Assembly (NCBI RefSeq): GCF_021538615.1
Contig: NZ_JAJHIZ010000002.1
Location: 806,001-870,000 of the forward strand
Direction: 5' to 3'
Length of the DNA: 64,000 nucleotides
DNA from: Niabella agricola
GTDB lineage: Bacteria; Bacteroidota; Bacteroidia; Chitinophagales; Chitinophagaceae
In this document: in pieces, positions 48,354 through 57,598 of the stretch
How positions within the stretch are numbered: position 1 is the first letter of the stretch
Layout: every line of letters begins with the position of its first letter
Position numbers and translations under genes: made by a program
Notes under the pieces: model-generated
The model's input: the letters and a program-made list of their open reading frames with translations, nothing else
Databases searched by the model: none
Told to the model about the DNA's origin: nothing

Positions 48354-49115
48354 GCAGATCCGGGTTTCTTTTTTAACGCACCGGGCACTGGGATTTTGCA
48401 ACGTTCGCCCTGCGCAACGTATAAGTGTTGGCTGTATTGCCATTACGGTTCTGGCGGATTCTTTGCGCGTATTGCGTTAAAGCTGTACTACAGAACTGCG
48501 AAGAGGGCTTTAATGATCTTATTTCCTGCAGTTCTTTGAACGGTGTAGAGCCCGCAGATCCGGGTTTCTTTTTTTACGCAACGGGCGCAAGGCTTTCGCA
48601 AGGTTCGCCATGCACAGCGATATAAGTGTTGGCCGTAGTGCCATTACGGTTCTGGCGTATTCTTTGCGCACATTGCGTTAAAGCTGTACTACGGAACTGT
48701 GAAGGGCAGATTTAATGACATGATGATCCTATCCTCTGCATCTTTTTGAACGTTCTAGACCCAGCAGATCCCGGGCTTTTTTTTAACGCAACGGGCGCAA
48801 GGCTTTCGCAAGGTTCGCCATGCACAGCGATATACGTGTTGGCCGTAGTGCCATTGCGGCCTTAGCGGGTTCTTTGCGCACATTGCGTTAAAGCTGTATT
48901 ACAGAACTGCGAAGGAGGCTTTAATGATCTTATTTTCTGTAGTTCTTTGAACGGTGTAGAGCCCGCAGATCCGGGCTTCTTTTTTAACGCAACGGGCGCA
49001 AGGATTTTGAAACGCTCGCCCTGCGCAACATATAAGTGTTGGGCTGTATTGCCATTACGGTTCTGGCGGATTCTTTGCGCACATTGCGTTTAAGCTTTTA
49101 CTACGAAGGAGGGCT
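48354..49115. repeat. Array of four structured repeats of about 190-220 bp
   Basis: Copies start with GCAGATC at 48354, 48554, 48774 and 48965 (spacings 200, 220 and 191); the last is shortened. In each, TTAACGCAA and TTGCGTTAA (8-9 bp) bracket about 100 bp, and further pairs nest inside: CGCAA/TTGCG, CGCCA/TGGCG and CCGTA/TACGG. The innermost stem reads CCGTA:TACGG, CTGTA:TACGG or CCGTA:TGCGG in different copies, all of which still pair with G-U wobbles. The gap 48227-49125 has no gene apart from the upstream region of the small secreted protein. Short frames through it are not real. Confidence 0.85.
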
Positions 49116-49125
49116 ATCAACAAAC

Positions 49126-49755
49126 TCAGGAGGTTTGCTCCCAGGTATCCAGTACATCCACGATGGATGGGTAGGCCTGTTCTTTATAGGCGGCAATCTG
49201 TGTGGGCGCTACCCAGCTGATGGCTGTGATGTCTTCCTCGGTTTGCGGTACCAGTTGTTCCGTAGCCGTTCCCTTCATTATAAACCAATGCGATTCTTTC
49301 AGGATATGATGTGTTCCCTGTTCATAGGTATGATAGGTAATCAGCAACGGAGCTCCCAGTTCTACCTGTGAAAGCCCGGTTTCTTCTTTTACTTCCCGGA
49401 GCGCACAGGCTTCAATCGTTTCTCCTTCATCCAGCTTTCCTTTGGGAAGATCCCAGAAGCCGCGCCGGTGAATCATCAATACTTCCCGGCTTTCATTCAA
49501 CACCAGGCCGCCTCCGGCCCGGATGATCTCGAATTTCCGGAAAAAAGCATTTTTCAGCTGGTCGAAATCCGGGTGTACAAAGATCCCGGTTTTAATTTCG
49601 GGCAGGGTCAGTTCCCGCAGCATGGCTTTGACCGAATGCGTGTCCAGTTCATCGATCAATACCGTTTCGGGATGATGCAGGAGCTCCTGCAGGTGGCTAT
49701 CGGGCTGGTCGCAGAGGTAAAGGATTTTATTATGGGTGTGTATTTTAATTTGCAT
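49126..49755 (-). CDS. NUDIX hydrolase
   Basis: 209 residues. The Nudix box is complete: GKLDEGETIEACALREVKEETGL (matching GX5EX7REUXEEXGU), preceded by RRGFWDLPK. An N-terminal 70 residues (IKIHTHNKILYLCDQPDS onwards) form an extra domain found in a Bacteroidota subgroup. Substrate unknown; a nucleoside diphosphate derivative is usual. It diverges from pyrE, 59 bp apart. Confidence 0.92.
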   Translation of the reverse strand: MQIKIHTHNKILYLCDQPDSHLQELLHHPETVLIDELDTHSVKAMLRELTLPEIKTGIFVHPDFDQLKNAFFRKFEIIRAGGGLVLNESREVLMIHRRGFWDLPKGKLDEGETIEACALREVKEETGLSQVELGAPLLITYHTYEQGTHHILKESHWFIMKGTATEQLVPQTEEDITAISWVAPTQIAAYKEQAYPSIVDVLDTWEQTS

Positions 49756-49783
49756 ATAATTTCTGTTTTATAAAAGATGCGCT

Positions 49784-49791
49784 TAATTTCG
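49784..49791 (+). promoter_or_regulatory. Likely promoter -7 box for pyrE
   Basis: TAATTTCG matches TAnnTTTG at seven of eight bases, 24 bp before the ATG. Confidence 0.35.
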
Positions 49792-49814
49792 CAGCCTAAA
49801 TTTAGGGAGCTATT

Positions 49815-50447
49815 ATGAACGATGCAAAAGTAGTTGCAGAAAAGTTACTGCAGGTAAATGCGGTAAAATTGAGGCCACATGAGCCTTTTACATGGGCCAG
49901 CGGCTGGAAGAGCCCCATCTATTGCGATAACCGGAGCGTGCTTTCGTTTCCGTTTGTGCGCGATTTTATTAAAAGTGAAATGTGCAATGTACTGTTTGAG
50001 CAGTTTAGCGATGCGGATTGCATTGCCGGTGTAGCTACAGGAGCCATTGCCTGGGGCGCCCTTGCTGCCGACCAGCTGAAATTGCCCTTTATTTATGTAC
50101 GGCCGAAACCCAAGGAGCACGGATTGGGTAACCAGGTGGAAGGTTTGTTTGAAAAAGGACAGAAAGTGGCCGTGGTAGAAGACCTGGTGAGCACCGGGAA
50201 AAGCAGTTTGCAGGCGGTGGATGCACTGGAGGCCGCAGGTTTGGATATCGTGGGAATGGTATCGATCTTTACCTATGATTTTGCAGTTGCACAGGCTGCC
50301 TTTGCGGCTCGTGGAATTAAGTATCATCCGCTAACCAGCTACCCGGTGTTGCTGGAGCTGGCGCAGGAAAAAGGATTGATAAAAGAGGAGGATGCCGGCT
50401 TACTGCTGAAATGGAGAGAAGACCCGGCAAACTGGACGGGTGTTTAA
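49815..50447 (+). CDS. pyrE: Orotate phosphoribosyltransferase
   Basis: 210 residues, normal length. The segment FTWASGWKSPIYCDNR binds orotate and the PRPP motif reads VAVVEDLVSTGKSSLQAV, with the mobile catalytic loop RPKPKEHGLGNQVEG. It converts orotate and PRPP to OMP in pyrimidine synthesis. Single gene; its end overlaps the convergent lipoprotein gene by four bases. Confidence 0.97.
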   Translation: MNDAKVVAEKLLQVNAVKLRPHEPFTWASGWKSPIYCDNRSVLSFPFVRDFIKSEMCNVLFEQFSDADCIAGVATGAIAWGALAADQLKLPFIYVRPKPKEHGLGNQVEGLFEKGQKVAVVEDLVSTGKSSLQAVDALEAAGLDIVGMVSIFTYDFAVAQAAFAARGIKYHPLTSYPVLLELAQEKGLIKEEDAGLLLKWREDPANWTGV

Positions 50448-50911
50448 AATTTAAACTGACTCAATAATTCGTTGGATGCCTTTTTCCCGCTGTACCGCAG
50501 CGGGAAATTTTTTATAACACCGCCCTTGCTCAAACGGGCATTGCCATCCAGTTTGATGTTAACCGAGTCCCGGGTGGCCAGGCTGAGCGCATTCGTCAGC
50601 AGGTCTTTCATATTTACCTTTAAGCGTACGGGAACCGAAAAATTGCTTCTGGCGGGGATTTTTACATCTTGATTCAGCAGAAAGTCGCCAATGTAAATAT
50701 CCTGGATCCATGCCTTGCCTCCGGCATTGTTCAGGAGTGCTCCCAGTTTATTGGGATTATTAAACACCAGGTTCATTTCCATCGTGGTTTCACTCATCCC
50801 GATCTTGCCCATTTTTACATTTTCGATACCTACAAATTTTATGTCCTGGTATCGCATACAGGAGGGCAGGAGCAGCACTAAAACAGCCAAAACAACAAAC
50901 AGCTTCTTCAT
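50444..50911 (-). CDS. LEA type 2-like lipoprotein
   Basis: 155 residues. Lipobox LLPSC with Cys18, then a single beta-sandwich domain with the LEA14/WHy pattern: MEMNLVFNNPNKLGALLNNAGGKAWIQDIYIGDF and ARSNFSVPVRLKVNM. Such proteins are found widely in Bacteroidota outer envelopes; the role is not known. Convergent with pyrE. Confidence 0.82.
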   Translation of the reverse strand: MKKLFVVLAVLVLLLPSCMRYQDIKFVGIENVKMGKIGMSETTMEMNLVFNNPNKLGALLNNAGGKAWIQDIYIGDFLLNQDVKIPARSNFSVPVRLKVNMKDLLTNALSLATRDSVNIKLDGNARLSKGGVIKNFPLRYSGKKASNELLSQFKF

Positions 50912-51316
50912 CTTTTAATGATTAATGAGGGCAAATTAAGCGCATTTGGTGAAGCGGCGAAAAATGCACTGTTAAATCTAAAAAGGCGGACTATTTCTTT
51001 TAGTAAATTCAACGAACTAGAACCTTGTTGGGTTGCTACTATTTTTAGAAAATTAAAATTCATACAAATTGCTGGTTATTAATTTTAATCATGCATTATC
51101 GATAATTTAAATAAATGCAAAACGCCCAGGAAACCGGATGTTAAAAATAACTTTCCAAACAAGTTTGAAATGAAGATATGTGATTTTATTACCGACTGAT
51201 AATGATATCAATATGACGTTATTATGCATTTTCAGTTTAAGTGAAACAGGTATTCAGTTTTTTATTGATCCGATAAATCTTTTGTAAGGAGCATTGGTGC
51301 GAGCTGGTACCGGGTG
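50912..51316. other. AT-rich gene-free spacer
   Basis: Nothing gene-like is visible. It holds an AT-only 9-bp inverted repeat (ATTAAAATT 51052-51060, AATTTTAAT 51081-51089), which is weak evidence of anything. The base composition is markedly more AT-rich than the neighbours. Confidence 0.5.
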
Positions 51317-52444
51317 CTACCAAAGGCGGTGCATGAGCTGGCTGGTGTTACGGTCATTATTGAACGAGGTTTCAACAAGTGATTTTCGCAACTGGATTTC
51401 TTCGTCTTCAAAGGGTTTGTAATAAAGCTGGGAGATAATGGAGGCAATTGCATTGGAATTGTTGCCGATATGGCAGGCGCTTTCCAGGCCCGTTCCGGTT
51501 ACCATGGATGGAGTGGTTACACAATGACGTCCGGAAAACAATGAGTGTAAGAGCTTTAAACGTATTCCTGTTATATTTTTGTTGAAACAGGGTAATACAT
51601 TGATATGGGCTTTTTGAACCAGGTCATTGATCTCTGATTCGCTGGGATTGCTGATCAGGCAGGTATGCTGACAAAGCGCGGCAGCTTTCTGCAGAGGGCG
51701 GCCGGGATCTTTTCCTGCAATAATAAATGGTACCCGTACTTTGTTGAACACTTTATTGAGCAGCCATAAGGCGGCTTCTTCGTTTTCAGCCACGGAAAGA
51801 TTGCCATGAAAAAGGCAATGGGTGCCCATCCCTTCCAGGCTGTTTACTTTTTGCCAGGACGGGAAAGTGGGCAGGAGGAAGGCCTGTTCAAATCCCTGTT
51901 CTTTAAAAAAAGCAACGTCTGTTTCGGAAACACAGGCCAGCTGAATGTTTTTTGAAAGTGTAGGCAGGTAGTTTTTTATAAGCCGGCTTTCTGCTTTGTA
52001 ATACAGCTTTTTGAAAATATCGGAAGTGGCCCGGGCCAGTTCTTTGTAATAGACCTCTTCGTTATTGTGCATCCGCACACAGATCCTGCGGTCTGCATGG
52101 TCAATAAAGGGGATAATGCCCGTACAATGCAACCCTTCCAGCAACACGGGATAATTGTCTTTCCGGAGCTGCTCTTTCAATGCTTCGTTGATCCGCGAAG
52201 AAACAATATAGGGCAGGGAAAGGTTCAGACATTCCGTTTTTTTCCGGCGCTCATAAACGTGTACCGATTCACAAAATATATTCAGTTCCTTCGGAACACC
52301 CCGTTCGTTATAGCTGAAATAATGCAGGTGCACCTTTACACCCAGCCGGTGAAAGGCCCGGATGCGGTTCATCATATCGATCACGCCTCCGTAGTCGGCC
52401 GGCCAGGGCACATCCAAACAAACGATATGCAAGTGTTGCTGCAT
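51317..52444 (-). CDS. Glycosyltransferase, GT4-like
   Basis: 375 residues. The N-terminal domain starts HIVCLDVPWPADYGGVIDMMNRIRAFHRLG, with the Gly-rich acceptor-side loop of GT-B enzymes. The C-terminal domain has FHGNLSVAENEEAALWLLNKVF and FIIAGKDPG, then the nucleotide-sugar region NVLPCFNKNITGIRLKLLHSLFSG; the usual EX7E pair is not evident. It overlaps the upstream glycosyltransferase by one base (TAATG), a coupled pair. It is likely part of surface-polysaccharide or glycolipid assembly with the UDP-GlcNAc epimerase. Donor unknown. Confidence 0.85.
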   Translation of the reverse strand: MQQHLHIVCLDVPWPADYGGVIDMMNRIRAFHRLGVKVHLHYFSYNERGVPKELNIFCESVHVYERRKKTECLNLSLPYIVSSRINEALKEQLRKDNYPVLLEGLHCTGIIPFIDHADRRICVRMHNNEEVYYKELARATSDIFKKLYYKAESRLIKNYLPTLSKNIQLACVSETDVAFFKEQGFEQAFLLPTFPSWQKVNSLEGMGTHCLFHGNLSVAENEEAALWLLNKVFNKVRVPFIIAGKDPGRPLQKAAALCQHTCLISNPSESEINDLVQKAHINVLPCFNKNITGIRLKLLHSLFSGRHCVTTPSMVTGTGLESACHIGNNSNAIASIISQLYYKPFEDEEIQLRKSLVETSFNNDRNTSQLMHRLW

Positions 52445-53559
52445 TATAAATAAGGTTCGTAAATTTTTATCAGTACCTGTTTCTCCTGGTTCCAGTTCAG
52501 CTCTTTTTGCGCCTTTAACACGTTTGCCTTTACCTTCTGCAGGTTTTCAGCATCATCCAGGAAGCGCGCTATTTCAGCCGCCATTTCTTTCGGGGTACGG
52601 TTATTTAAACAAAATCCAACACCGTATTGTTCGATGATCTTTTTTACCTCCGGCAACGGGGTGGCTGCCACCGGTATACCAGCTAATATATAGTCGAAAA
52701 GCTTATTAGGCAAGCTTACCAGGAAATTTTCATCGGTGAACCCGTCCAGCGAGAGTCCCAGATCTGCGTGTGGTGTATAATGCTTTAACTGATCTGGCGG
52801 CAGTTTATCGATCATTTCCACGCAGTGCTCAAGCGCCCATTCCCTGCGTTTTTCCCGGATCTGTTCCCAAAGGAGCCCGCCGCCGATATACACCAGGTAA
52901 TAATCTTCCGGCAGGTACCGCATCATCTCCAGCGATTCCAGGCCACCACGCCCATGATTGATTCCTATTCCCTGCATCAAAAGCACTCTTTTACCAGCCC
53001 AGGCTGCCGGACGCGCCATAGAAGAGGGCGGAGGGGGCACGGGTAGGTTACGCACCACGGAGATGGGTATGCCGTATGCCGCCTGGTATTTGGATTTAAC
53101 AGCATCGCTTACGGTATATACCACCTTTAGCCGGGGAAAAATAGCGTCTTCCAGGCGTTTCCAGAACCGCTTTTTTGCAGGCGAGCCTGCCAGTTCCGGC
53201 ACCCCCGTGAAATATTCATGGGTATCATAGAACAGGAATTTTTTCCGCCATTTGGAAACGATATAGTTGGGAGCAAGGGTGTCCAGGTCGTTGGCCAGCA
53301 GGTAATCGGTTTTACAAAACAACAGCCGGAAAAACAAACGCAGGTTAAACTCGGCATATTGCAAAACACCTTTCCGGAAATAACAACGCATCCTGCGAGC
53401 ATGAAAAGTATAGGTTCCAAGGGGCAGGCTGTTTCCAAAGGCCCTTCCGATCAGGAACACGTCAAAGCCCATTTCCCGGAGGGTGGCGCAGATCCGTATG
53501 ACGCGCTGATCGGTCGTTATTTCGGATATTACGGATACGGTGATGCGCTTTCGCTTCAT
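52444..53559 (-). CDS. Glycosyltransferase, GT4-like
   Basis: 371 residues, GT-B fold. The N-terminal part has TDQRVIRICATLREMGFDVFLIGRA; the C-terminal part has LLMQGIGINHGRGGLESLEMMRYLPEDYYLVYIGGG and the donor-binding region ISLPNKLFDYILAGIPVAATPLPEV (with F in the first position read as VSLPNKLFDYI). It lies between the epimerase (8 bp gap) and the second glycosyltransferase (1-bp overlap), so the three form one operon. UDP-ManNAc or a derived sugar is a reasonable donor guess, from context only. Confidence 0.88.
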   Translation of the reverse strand: MKRKRITVSVISEITTDQRVIRICATLREMGFDVFLIGRAFGNSLPLGTYTFHARRMRCYFRKGVLQYAEFNLRLFFRLLFCKTDYLLANDLDTLAPNYIVSKWRKKFLFYDTHEYFTGVPELAGSPAKKRFWKRLEDAIFPRLKVVYTVSDAVKSKYQAAYGIPISVVRNLPVPPPPSSMARPAAWAGKRVLLMQGIGINHGRGGLESLEMMRYLPEDYYLVYIGGGLLWEQIREKRREWALEHCVEMIDKLPPDQLKHYTPHADLGLSLDGFTDENFLVSLPNKLFDYILAGIPVAATPLPEVKKIIEQYGVGFCLNNRTPKEMAAEIARFLDDAENLQKVKANVLKAQKELNWNQEKQVLIKIYEPYL

Positions 53560-53567
53560 AACGGAAT

Positions 53568-54629
53568 TTACAGAGAATCTGATAAATGATCACAAATGTT
53601 CTGGGCGGCATTGCCATATCCGAAAAGTGCGGCTTTATAATTGGGCGTATGTTGTGCCAGTTGGATAAACGTATTCAGGATGGCATCCCGGTGTGGTGCA
53701 CAGGCAAGACCGGCTCCGGACCGGATGATCTCCGGCCATACGGGACGTGCCATAACCACCAGCGAGGGCTTTTCGGCAAAATAAGCTTCACGGCTCACAC
53801 CTCCGCTGTCGGTGATGATAAAAGCCGCCTGTTTTATGAAGGCTTTCATTTGCGGGTAGCCTAGTGGCGGAATGATCCGGAATGAAACAGTGAGGCCAGC
53901 TTCTGTTATTTTCTTTTGCGTATGCGGATGCAGGGGAACGATCACCGGTATCTGGCGATGCAGATCGTTTAACGCATCAATGATCGCTTCCAGGTTTTTC
54001 TTTACCAGGATATGCTCTGCCCGGTGTATGGTGCAGGCTACATAAGATGTGGTTTCCGGTTTAAAGGAAGCATCTTCGGGTATTTTCAGATAAGCATCCA
54101 GCATCAGGTCGCCGGTAAAAAAAGGGGTTGCGGTAATGGCGGTACCATATCCTTCTGCTTTCAATGTTTGAAGATTATGCAGGGTACAACAATAATGAAC
54201 GGATGACAGCCGGTCTGCCAGCAACCGGTTGATCTCCTCCGGCGCCTTCAGATCCCCGGTGCGTACGCCGGCTTCAAAGTGATGCAGCGATTGCCCCGTG
54301 CGCGCAGCGGCCATGGCAGCCGCGTAGGTGGTATTGGTATCGCCATAAATCATAACGGCGCCTGGTTGTTCCGCCGCCAGGTAATGTTGTAGCTGCCGGG
54401 TGGTGTGCGCTATGAACTGATCGGGATCCGTATTCTCGATCTGCAGCTGAATATGGGGGGCGGGCAAGGCCAGGTCGTCAAAGAAGATGCCGCTCATTTC
54501 CTGACTATGATGCTGACCGGTATGCAGGATCTGCTGCCGGGCTATTTTCCGCGCTTCGATCGCTTTGTATAAAACAGCCAGCTTGATGAACTGGGGCCGG
54601 TTCCCCACGATGTGAATAATTTGCTTCAA
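53568..54629 (-). CDS. wecB: UDP-N-acetylglucosamine 2-epimerase (non-hydrolysing), TTG start
   Basis: 353 residues. The N-terminus IIHIVGNRPQFIKLAVLYKAI, then IYGDTNTTYAA, HHFEAGVRTGD, PEEINR and the late TDSGGVSREAYFAEKPSLV are all WecB/MnaA-type motifs. It interconverts UDP-GlcNAc and UDP-ManNAc, supplying precursor for the two downstream glycosyltransferases. No ATG precedes the conserved N-terminus in frame, so the start is the TTG at 54629. A consensus promoter ends five bases upstream of it (listed separately). Confidence 0.93.
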   Translation of the reverse strand: MKQIIHIVGNRPQFIKLAVLYKAIEARKIARQQILHTGQHHSQEMSGIFFDDLALPAPHIQLQIENTDPDQFIAHTTRQLQHYLAAEQPGAVMIYGDTNTTYAAAMAAARTGQSLHHFEAGVRTGDLKAPEEINRLLADRLSSVHYCCTLHNLQTLKAEGYGTAITATPFFTGDLMLDAYLKIPEDASFKPETTSYVACTIHRAEHILVKKNLEAIIDALNDLHRQIPVIVPLHPHTQKKITEAGLTVSFRIIPPLGYPQMKAFIKQAAFIITDSGGVSREAYFAEKPSLVVMARPVWPEIIRSGAGLACAPHRDAILNTFIQLAQHTPNYKAALFGYGNAAQNICDHLSDSL

Positions 54630-54633
54630 GGAA

Positions 54634-54663
54634 CAAATATAGCGGGGAATTTAAAATATCCAA
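54634..54663 (-). promoter_or_regulatory. Consensus Bacteroidota promoter for the wecB operon
   Basis: On the minus strand, TTG (54663-54661), a 19-base spacer and TATATTTG (54641-54634) match TTG-N19-TAnnTTTG exactly. The expected transcription start falls at or within a few bases of the TTG start codon. Confidence 0.75.
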
Positions 54664-54682
54664 TGTGGAATATGAAATGTAG

Positions 54683-54796
54683 AAGTAGAGATATCGTTAC
54701 TGCTTTATGATCTGTCCTTCGATCCGGATGTTGCCGGAACCGGGAGCGGAGCGTCTGCTCCAGGCGCAACATGAGCCTAACGTGAAGCCTTAAACC
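54683..54796. repeat. Inverted copy of repeat fragments found at 21.6-21.8 kb
   Basis: 54683-54701 is the reverse complement of 21756-21774 at 17 of 19 bases, and 54778-54796 matches 21592-21611 with one mismatch and one indel. The order is kept while the inner spacing is about 95 rather than 164 bp. Confidence 0.5.
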
Positions 54797-54880
54797 TTAA
54801 ACGGGAACCGCCCGGTAATCCGGTGCAGGAACAAGATCCTGCTTCTACATTCTTTATTTATTATTTTATATTCGATATTC

Positions 54881-57505
54881 CTACTGTCCGCCCATGCCCT
54901 GCATACCGCTCTGCATGCTTTCCTGCTCGCCTTTCATGTTCTTGCGTTTGAACAGGGACGCATCGAATTTTCCGAAGCGGTAGGCAAAGTTCAACCGGAA
55001 AAACTGCTGGTCGCGGGTACGTACCTGGTGCTGGTCGAAAAAGCCGGAGCTGGTATAGATATCGTTTTTCCGCGTTTTAAAGAGATCGTTTACGCTCAGC
55101 GTAACCGAGGCCGCCTTGCCTTTTAAGAACTCGTACTTTAAAGCGGCGTCAATACCATAATTGGGCATGGTATATCCCTGGGCATTACCGCTTACGGTAC
55201 CGCCCATAAAGCCGCGACCACCGCCTCCGGAATTATTGCTGCTGCTGCCGCCCGGCGCCAGCACGGTTTTAGAATTATAATCACCGGACAGCTGCAATGT
55301 AAAGTTCGCCGGCAGTTTAAAGTCGTTGTTGATTTTTCCGAACCAGCTATAGAGCTGGTCTGCGGTTGGAATCGTCGGATCATCGATTGTAATCTTCGAT
55401 GTATAGATGTTTACGTTACTGGTCAGGTCCCACCAGGGCGTCAGCTTATTTTTACCAACGGCCTCAAATCCTCCTACAAAGCTGGAATTGGCATTGATGA
55501 ATGTATTGACCAGGATCTGGCGGTTATCGATGGGATGTATATCGGGCGATTGGTACCGGGTGATGAGACCGGCAGTGTGTTTGTAATATACCGAAAGGAT
55601 CAGGCTGTTGTTCCGGTTGAAGTTGTTGGAATAAGACAGCTCAAACGAATTCGTGAACTCGGGTTTGAGGTTGGGATTCCCTTTGTTAAGGTTGAGTGAA
55701 TCCGAATAGTCGATAAAGGGAAATAACTGGAAAAAGCCCGGCCGGTTGATGCGCCGGCTGTAGTTCAATTGCAGATCCTGCTGGTCATTGAGCTTCTGAC
55801 TCAGGAACACACTCGGAAATAAACTAATGGGATATTTGATGCTGAAGTGCTGGTTGGTTCCGTTTGTGAGAACAGTACCGTCATAATTAGAGCTTTCAAC
55901 CCTTAAGCCCAGCTGGTAGCCAAACCGGTCGCCGATCTTACTGGAAAAATTTCCGTAAGCCGCCAGTACCATGTCTTTATAGTTGAACTGCGAAGACAGA
56001 AGCGGTTGTAAGATGGAAGAGCCGTTTGCCTGTATATAGTACATATTGTTAACACTGGCCACTTTGGACTGGTTCATACGAACCCCTGCTTCCAGTTTCG
56101 ATTTATCGGAAAGGGGATTGGTATAATCGGCCTGTGCCGTCATCCGTTGGTTATTCCCGTTTCCCAATTGCTGCTGGTTGAAACTCCGGGTTTGCGGTCC
56201 GGAAGCCTGGTCAAAAATGCGGTTGCCAATTGCCGTATTGTTGTCATTCCGGCTTTTGTTATAATTAAAATCTGCCGTAAGCTGGTGCCCGGTTTTTGGA
56301 AAATTATGCACGTAACCAAGGCTTCCTCCGAGATTGCGGAAACTGAAATTGCCGTTGGATTCCCGGATCGTCCTGGAATGTGTTGCATTGTTGCCAACCA
56401 CTGTGTCTACAAACAGGTCGCTGCCGGTATAGTTATTGAACTTTCCTTTCACGCCCATTCCGGAAACGGTAATGGTGTTACGGTTATCCAGGAAATAATC
56501 AAACCCGGCCCTGCCGAACATAAAGGTTCCTTCTCCGATATTATGATCGTTTTGCAGCAATTGCAGGGTGGTATCTTTTAAATATGTTGTTCTTGTAGTG
56601 GTACCATCAGAAATGGATTTCCGCTGACCGTAGTTTGCATTGGCAAATACATTGAATTTGCCCTGCCGGATATTGATATTGCCTCCGAAATTGGTTTTTC
56701 CCCGCTGATCGATGCCGGCTCTAACGTTACCGCTGTAACCGACCCGTTTGGTTTTTTTCAGCACGATATTCAGGATACCGGCAGTTCCGCCGGATGCATC
56801 GTACTTGGCCGAGGGATTGGTGATCACTTCAACGCTTTCGATCTGGTCGGAGGGGATCTGATCCAGTGTAAGCGTAGTAGGGCGCCCGTCTACAAAAATC
56901 TGGGGGCTGCTGTTGCGGATGCTGATATTACCGTCGATATCCACGTTTACCGAGGGAATATTCTTCAGCAGATCGGTTGCGGTACCACCAGCCGCCATCA
57001 GGTTATTTTCCACGTTGTAAACCTTACGGTCGATACCCAAACTTACGGATGGCTTGGAGCCGGTTACAGTAACAGCAGAAAGTGTTTGATTGTCAATGCC
57101 CAGTTTGATATTGCCCAGGTCCTTGTCCAGGTTGCCCAGCAGGGAGGCCATATCCCGGTTGCCTTGTTTGAGTTTGGTGGGATCAATAAAAGAAAAGGGC
57201 TTTCGATAGGCAACGTAGCCGATACCGGTAATTTCCAGCAGGTATCGTCCGATTGCCGGCACGCCTTCCAGGCGGAATTCCCCGTTGGCTTTCGTCAGCA
57301 TCCCGGTAACAACCGTGGTTTTGTTTTGACCGGTAGCAGAGTCCTTTTTTACCAGCAACAGCTGGATGGATGCAGCGTCGATACCCTTGCCGGTGGCGGA
57401 GTCTACCACTTTCCCGTAAAGTGATCCTGTGGGCATCTGGCCATTCTGCGCATTGATTCCTATTGTTAGTAAGAGCATCAGCCCCAGGAAGAGTTGTCTT
57501 TTCAT
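54881..57505 (-). CDS. TonB-dependent outer membrane beta-barrel protein
   Basis: 874 residues. Signal peptide (LFLGLMLLLTIGINAQ), a CarboxypepD_reg-like domain (GSLYGKVVDSATGKGIDAASI), a plug (MAAGGTATDLLKNIPSVNVDIDG, SSPQIFVDGRPTT) and an OMP_b-brl_3-type barrel ending with a Met/Gln/Gly-rich tail. This is the family of FecA/TonB-like receptors related to oar proteins, not the SusC class; it lacks a SusD partner. The ATG at 57505 is used. Ligand unknown; uptake of a peptide or small molecule is possible. Confidence 0.9.
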   Translation of the reverse strand: MKRQLFLGLMLLLTIGINAQNGQMPTGSLYGKVVDSATGKGIDAASIQLLLVKKDSATGQNKTTVVTGMLTKANGEFRLEGVPAIGRYLLEITGIGYVAYRKPFSFIDPTKLKQGNRDMASLLGNLDKDLGNIKLGIDNQTLSAVTVTGSKPSVSLGIDRKVYNVENNLMAAGGTATDLLKNIPSVNVDIDGNISIRNSSPQIFVDGRPTTLTLDQIPSDQIESVEVITNPSAKYDASGGTAGILNIVLKKTKRVGYSGNVRAGIDQRGKTNFGGNINIRQGKFNVFANANYGQRKSISDGTTTRTTYLKDTTLQLLQNDHNIGEGTFMFGRAGFDYFLDNRNTITVSGMGVKGKFNNYTGSDLFVDTVVGNNATHSRTIRESNGNFSFRNLGGSLGYVHNFPKTGHQLTADFNYNKSRNDNNTAIGNRIFDQASGPQTRSFNQQQLGNGNNQRMTAQADYTNPLSDKSKLEAGVRMNQSKVASVNNMYYIQANGSSILQPLLSSQFNYKDMVLAAYGNFSSKIGDRFGYQLGLRVESSNYDGTVLTNGTNQHFSIKYPISLFPSVFLSQKLNDQQDLQLNYSRRINRPGFFQLFPFIDYSDSLNLNKGNPNLKPEFTNSFELSYSNNFNRNNSLILSVYYKHTAGLITRYQSPDIHPIDNRQILVNTFINANSSFVGGFEAVGKNKLTPWWDLTSNVNIYTSKITIDDPTIPTADQLYSWFGKINNDFKLPANFTLQLSGDYNSKTVLAPGGSSSNNSGGGGRGFMGGTVSGNAQGYTMPNYGIDAALKYEFLKGKAASVTLSVNDLFKTRKNDIYTSSGFFDQHQVRTRDQQFFRLNFAYRFGKFDASLFKRKNMKGEQESMQSGMQGMGGQ

Positions 57506-57598
57506 CAAAATTACTTTTAGTGCGTTAGACGGTTAAATAATAGAATACTTGTTACGGGACAAAAAAAAGCAGCCGCGCTGCTATAACGCCATGAGCCA

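Noticed and set aside
48413..48625. Short frame inside the 48-kb repeat array
   Set aside because: Same reason; the sequence repeats with the array and the frame is not kept in all copies.
51052..51089. 9-bp AT-only inverted repeat
   Set aside because: Expected by chance in such AT-rich sequence.
51262..51453. 63-residue frame at the glycosyltransferase 3' end
   Set aside because: It overlaps the glycosyltransferase in another frame and shows no features.
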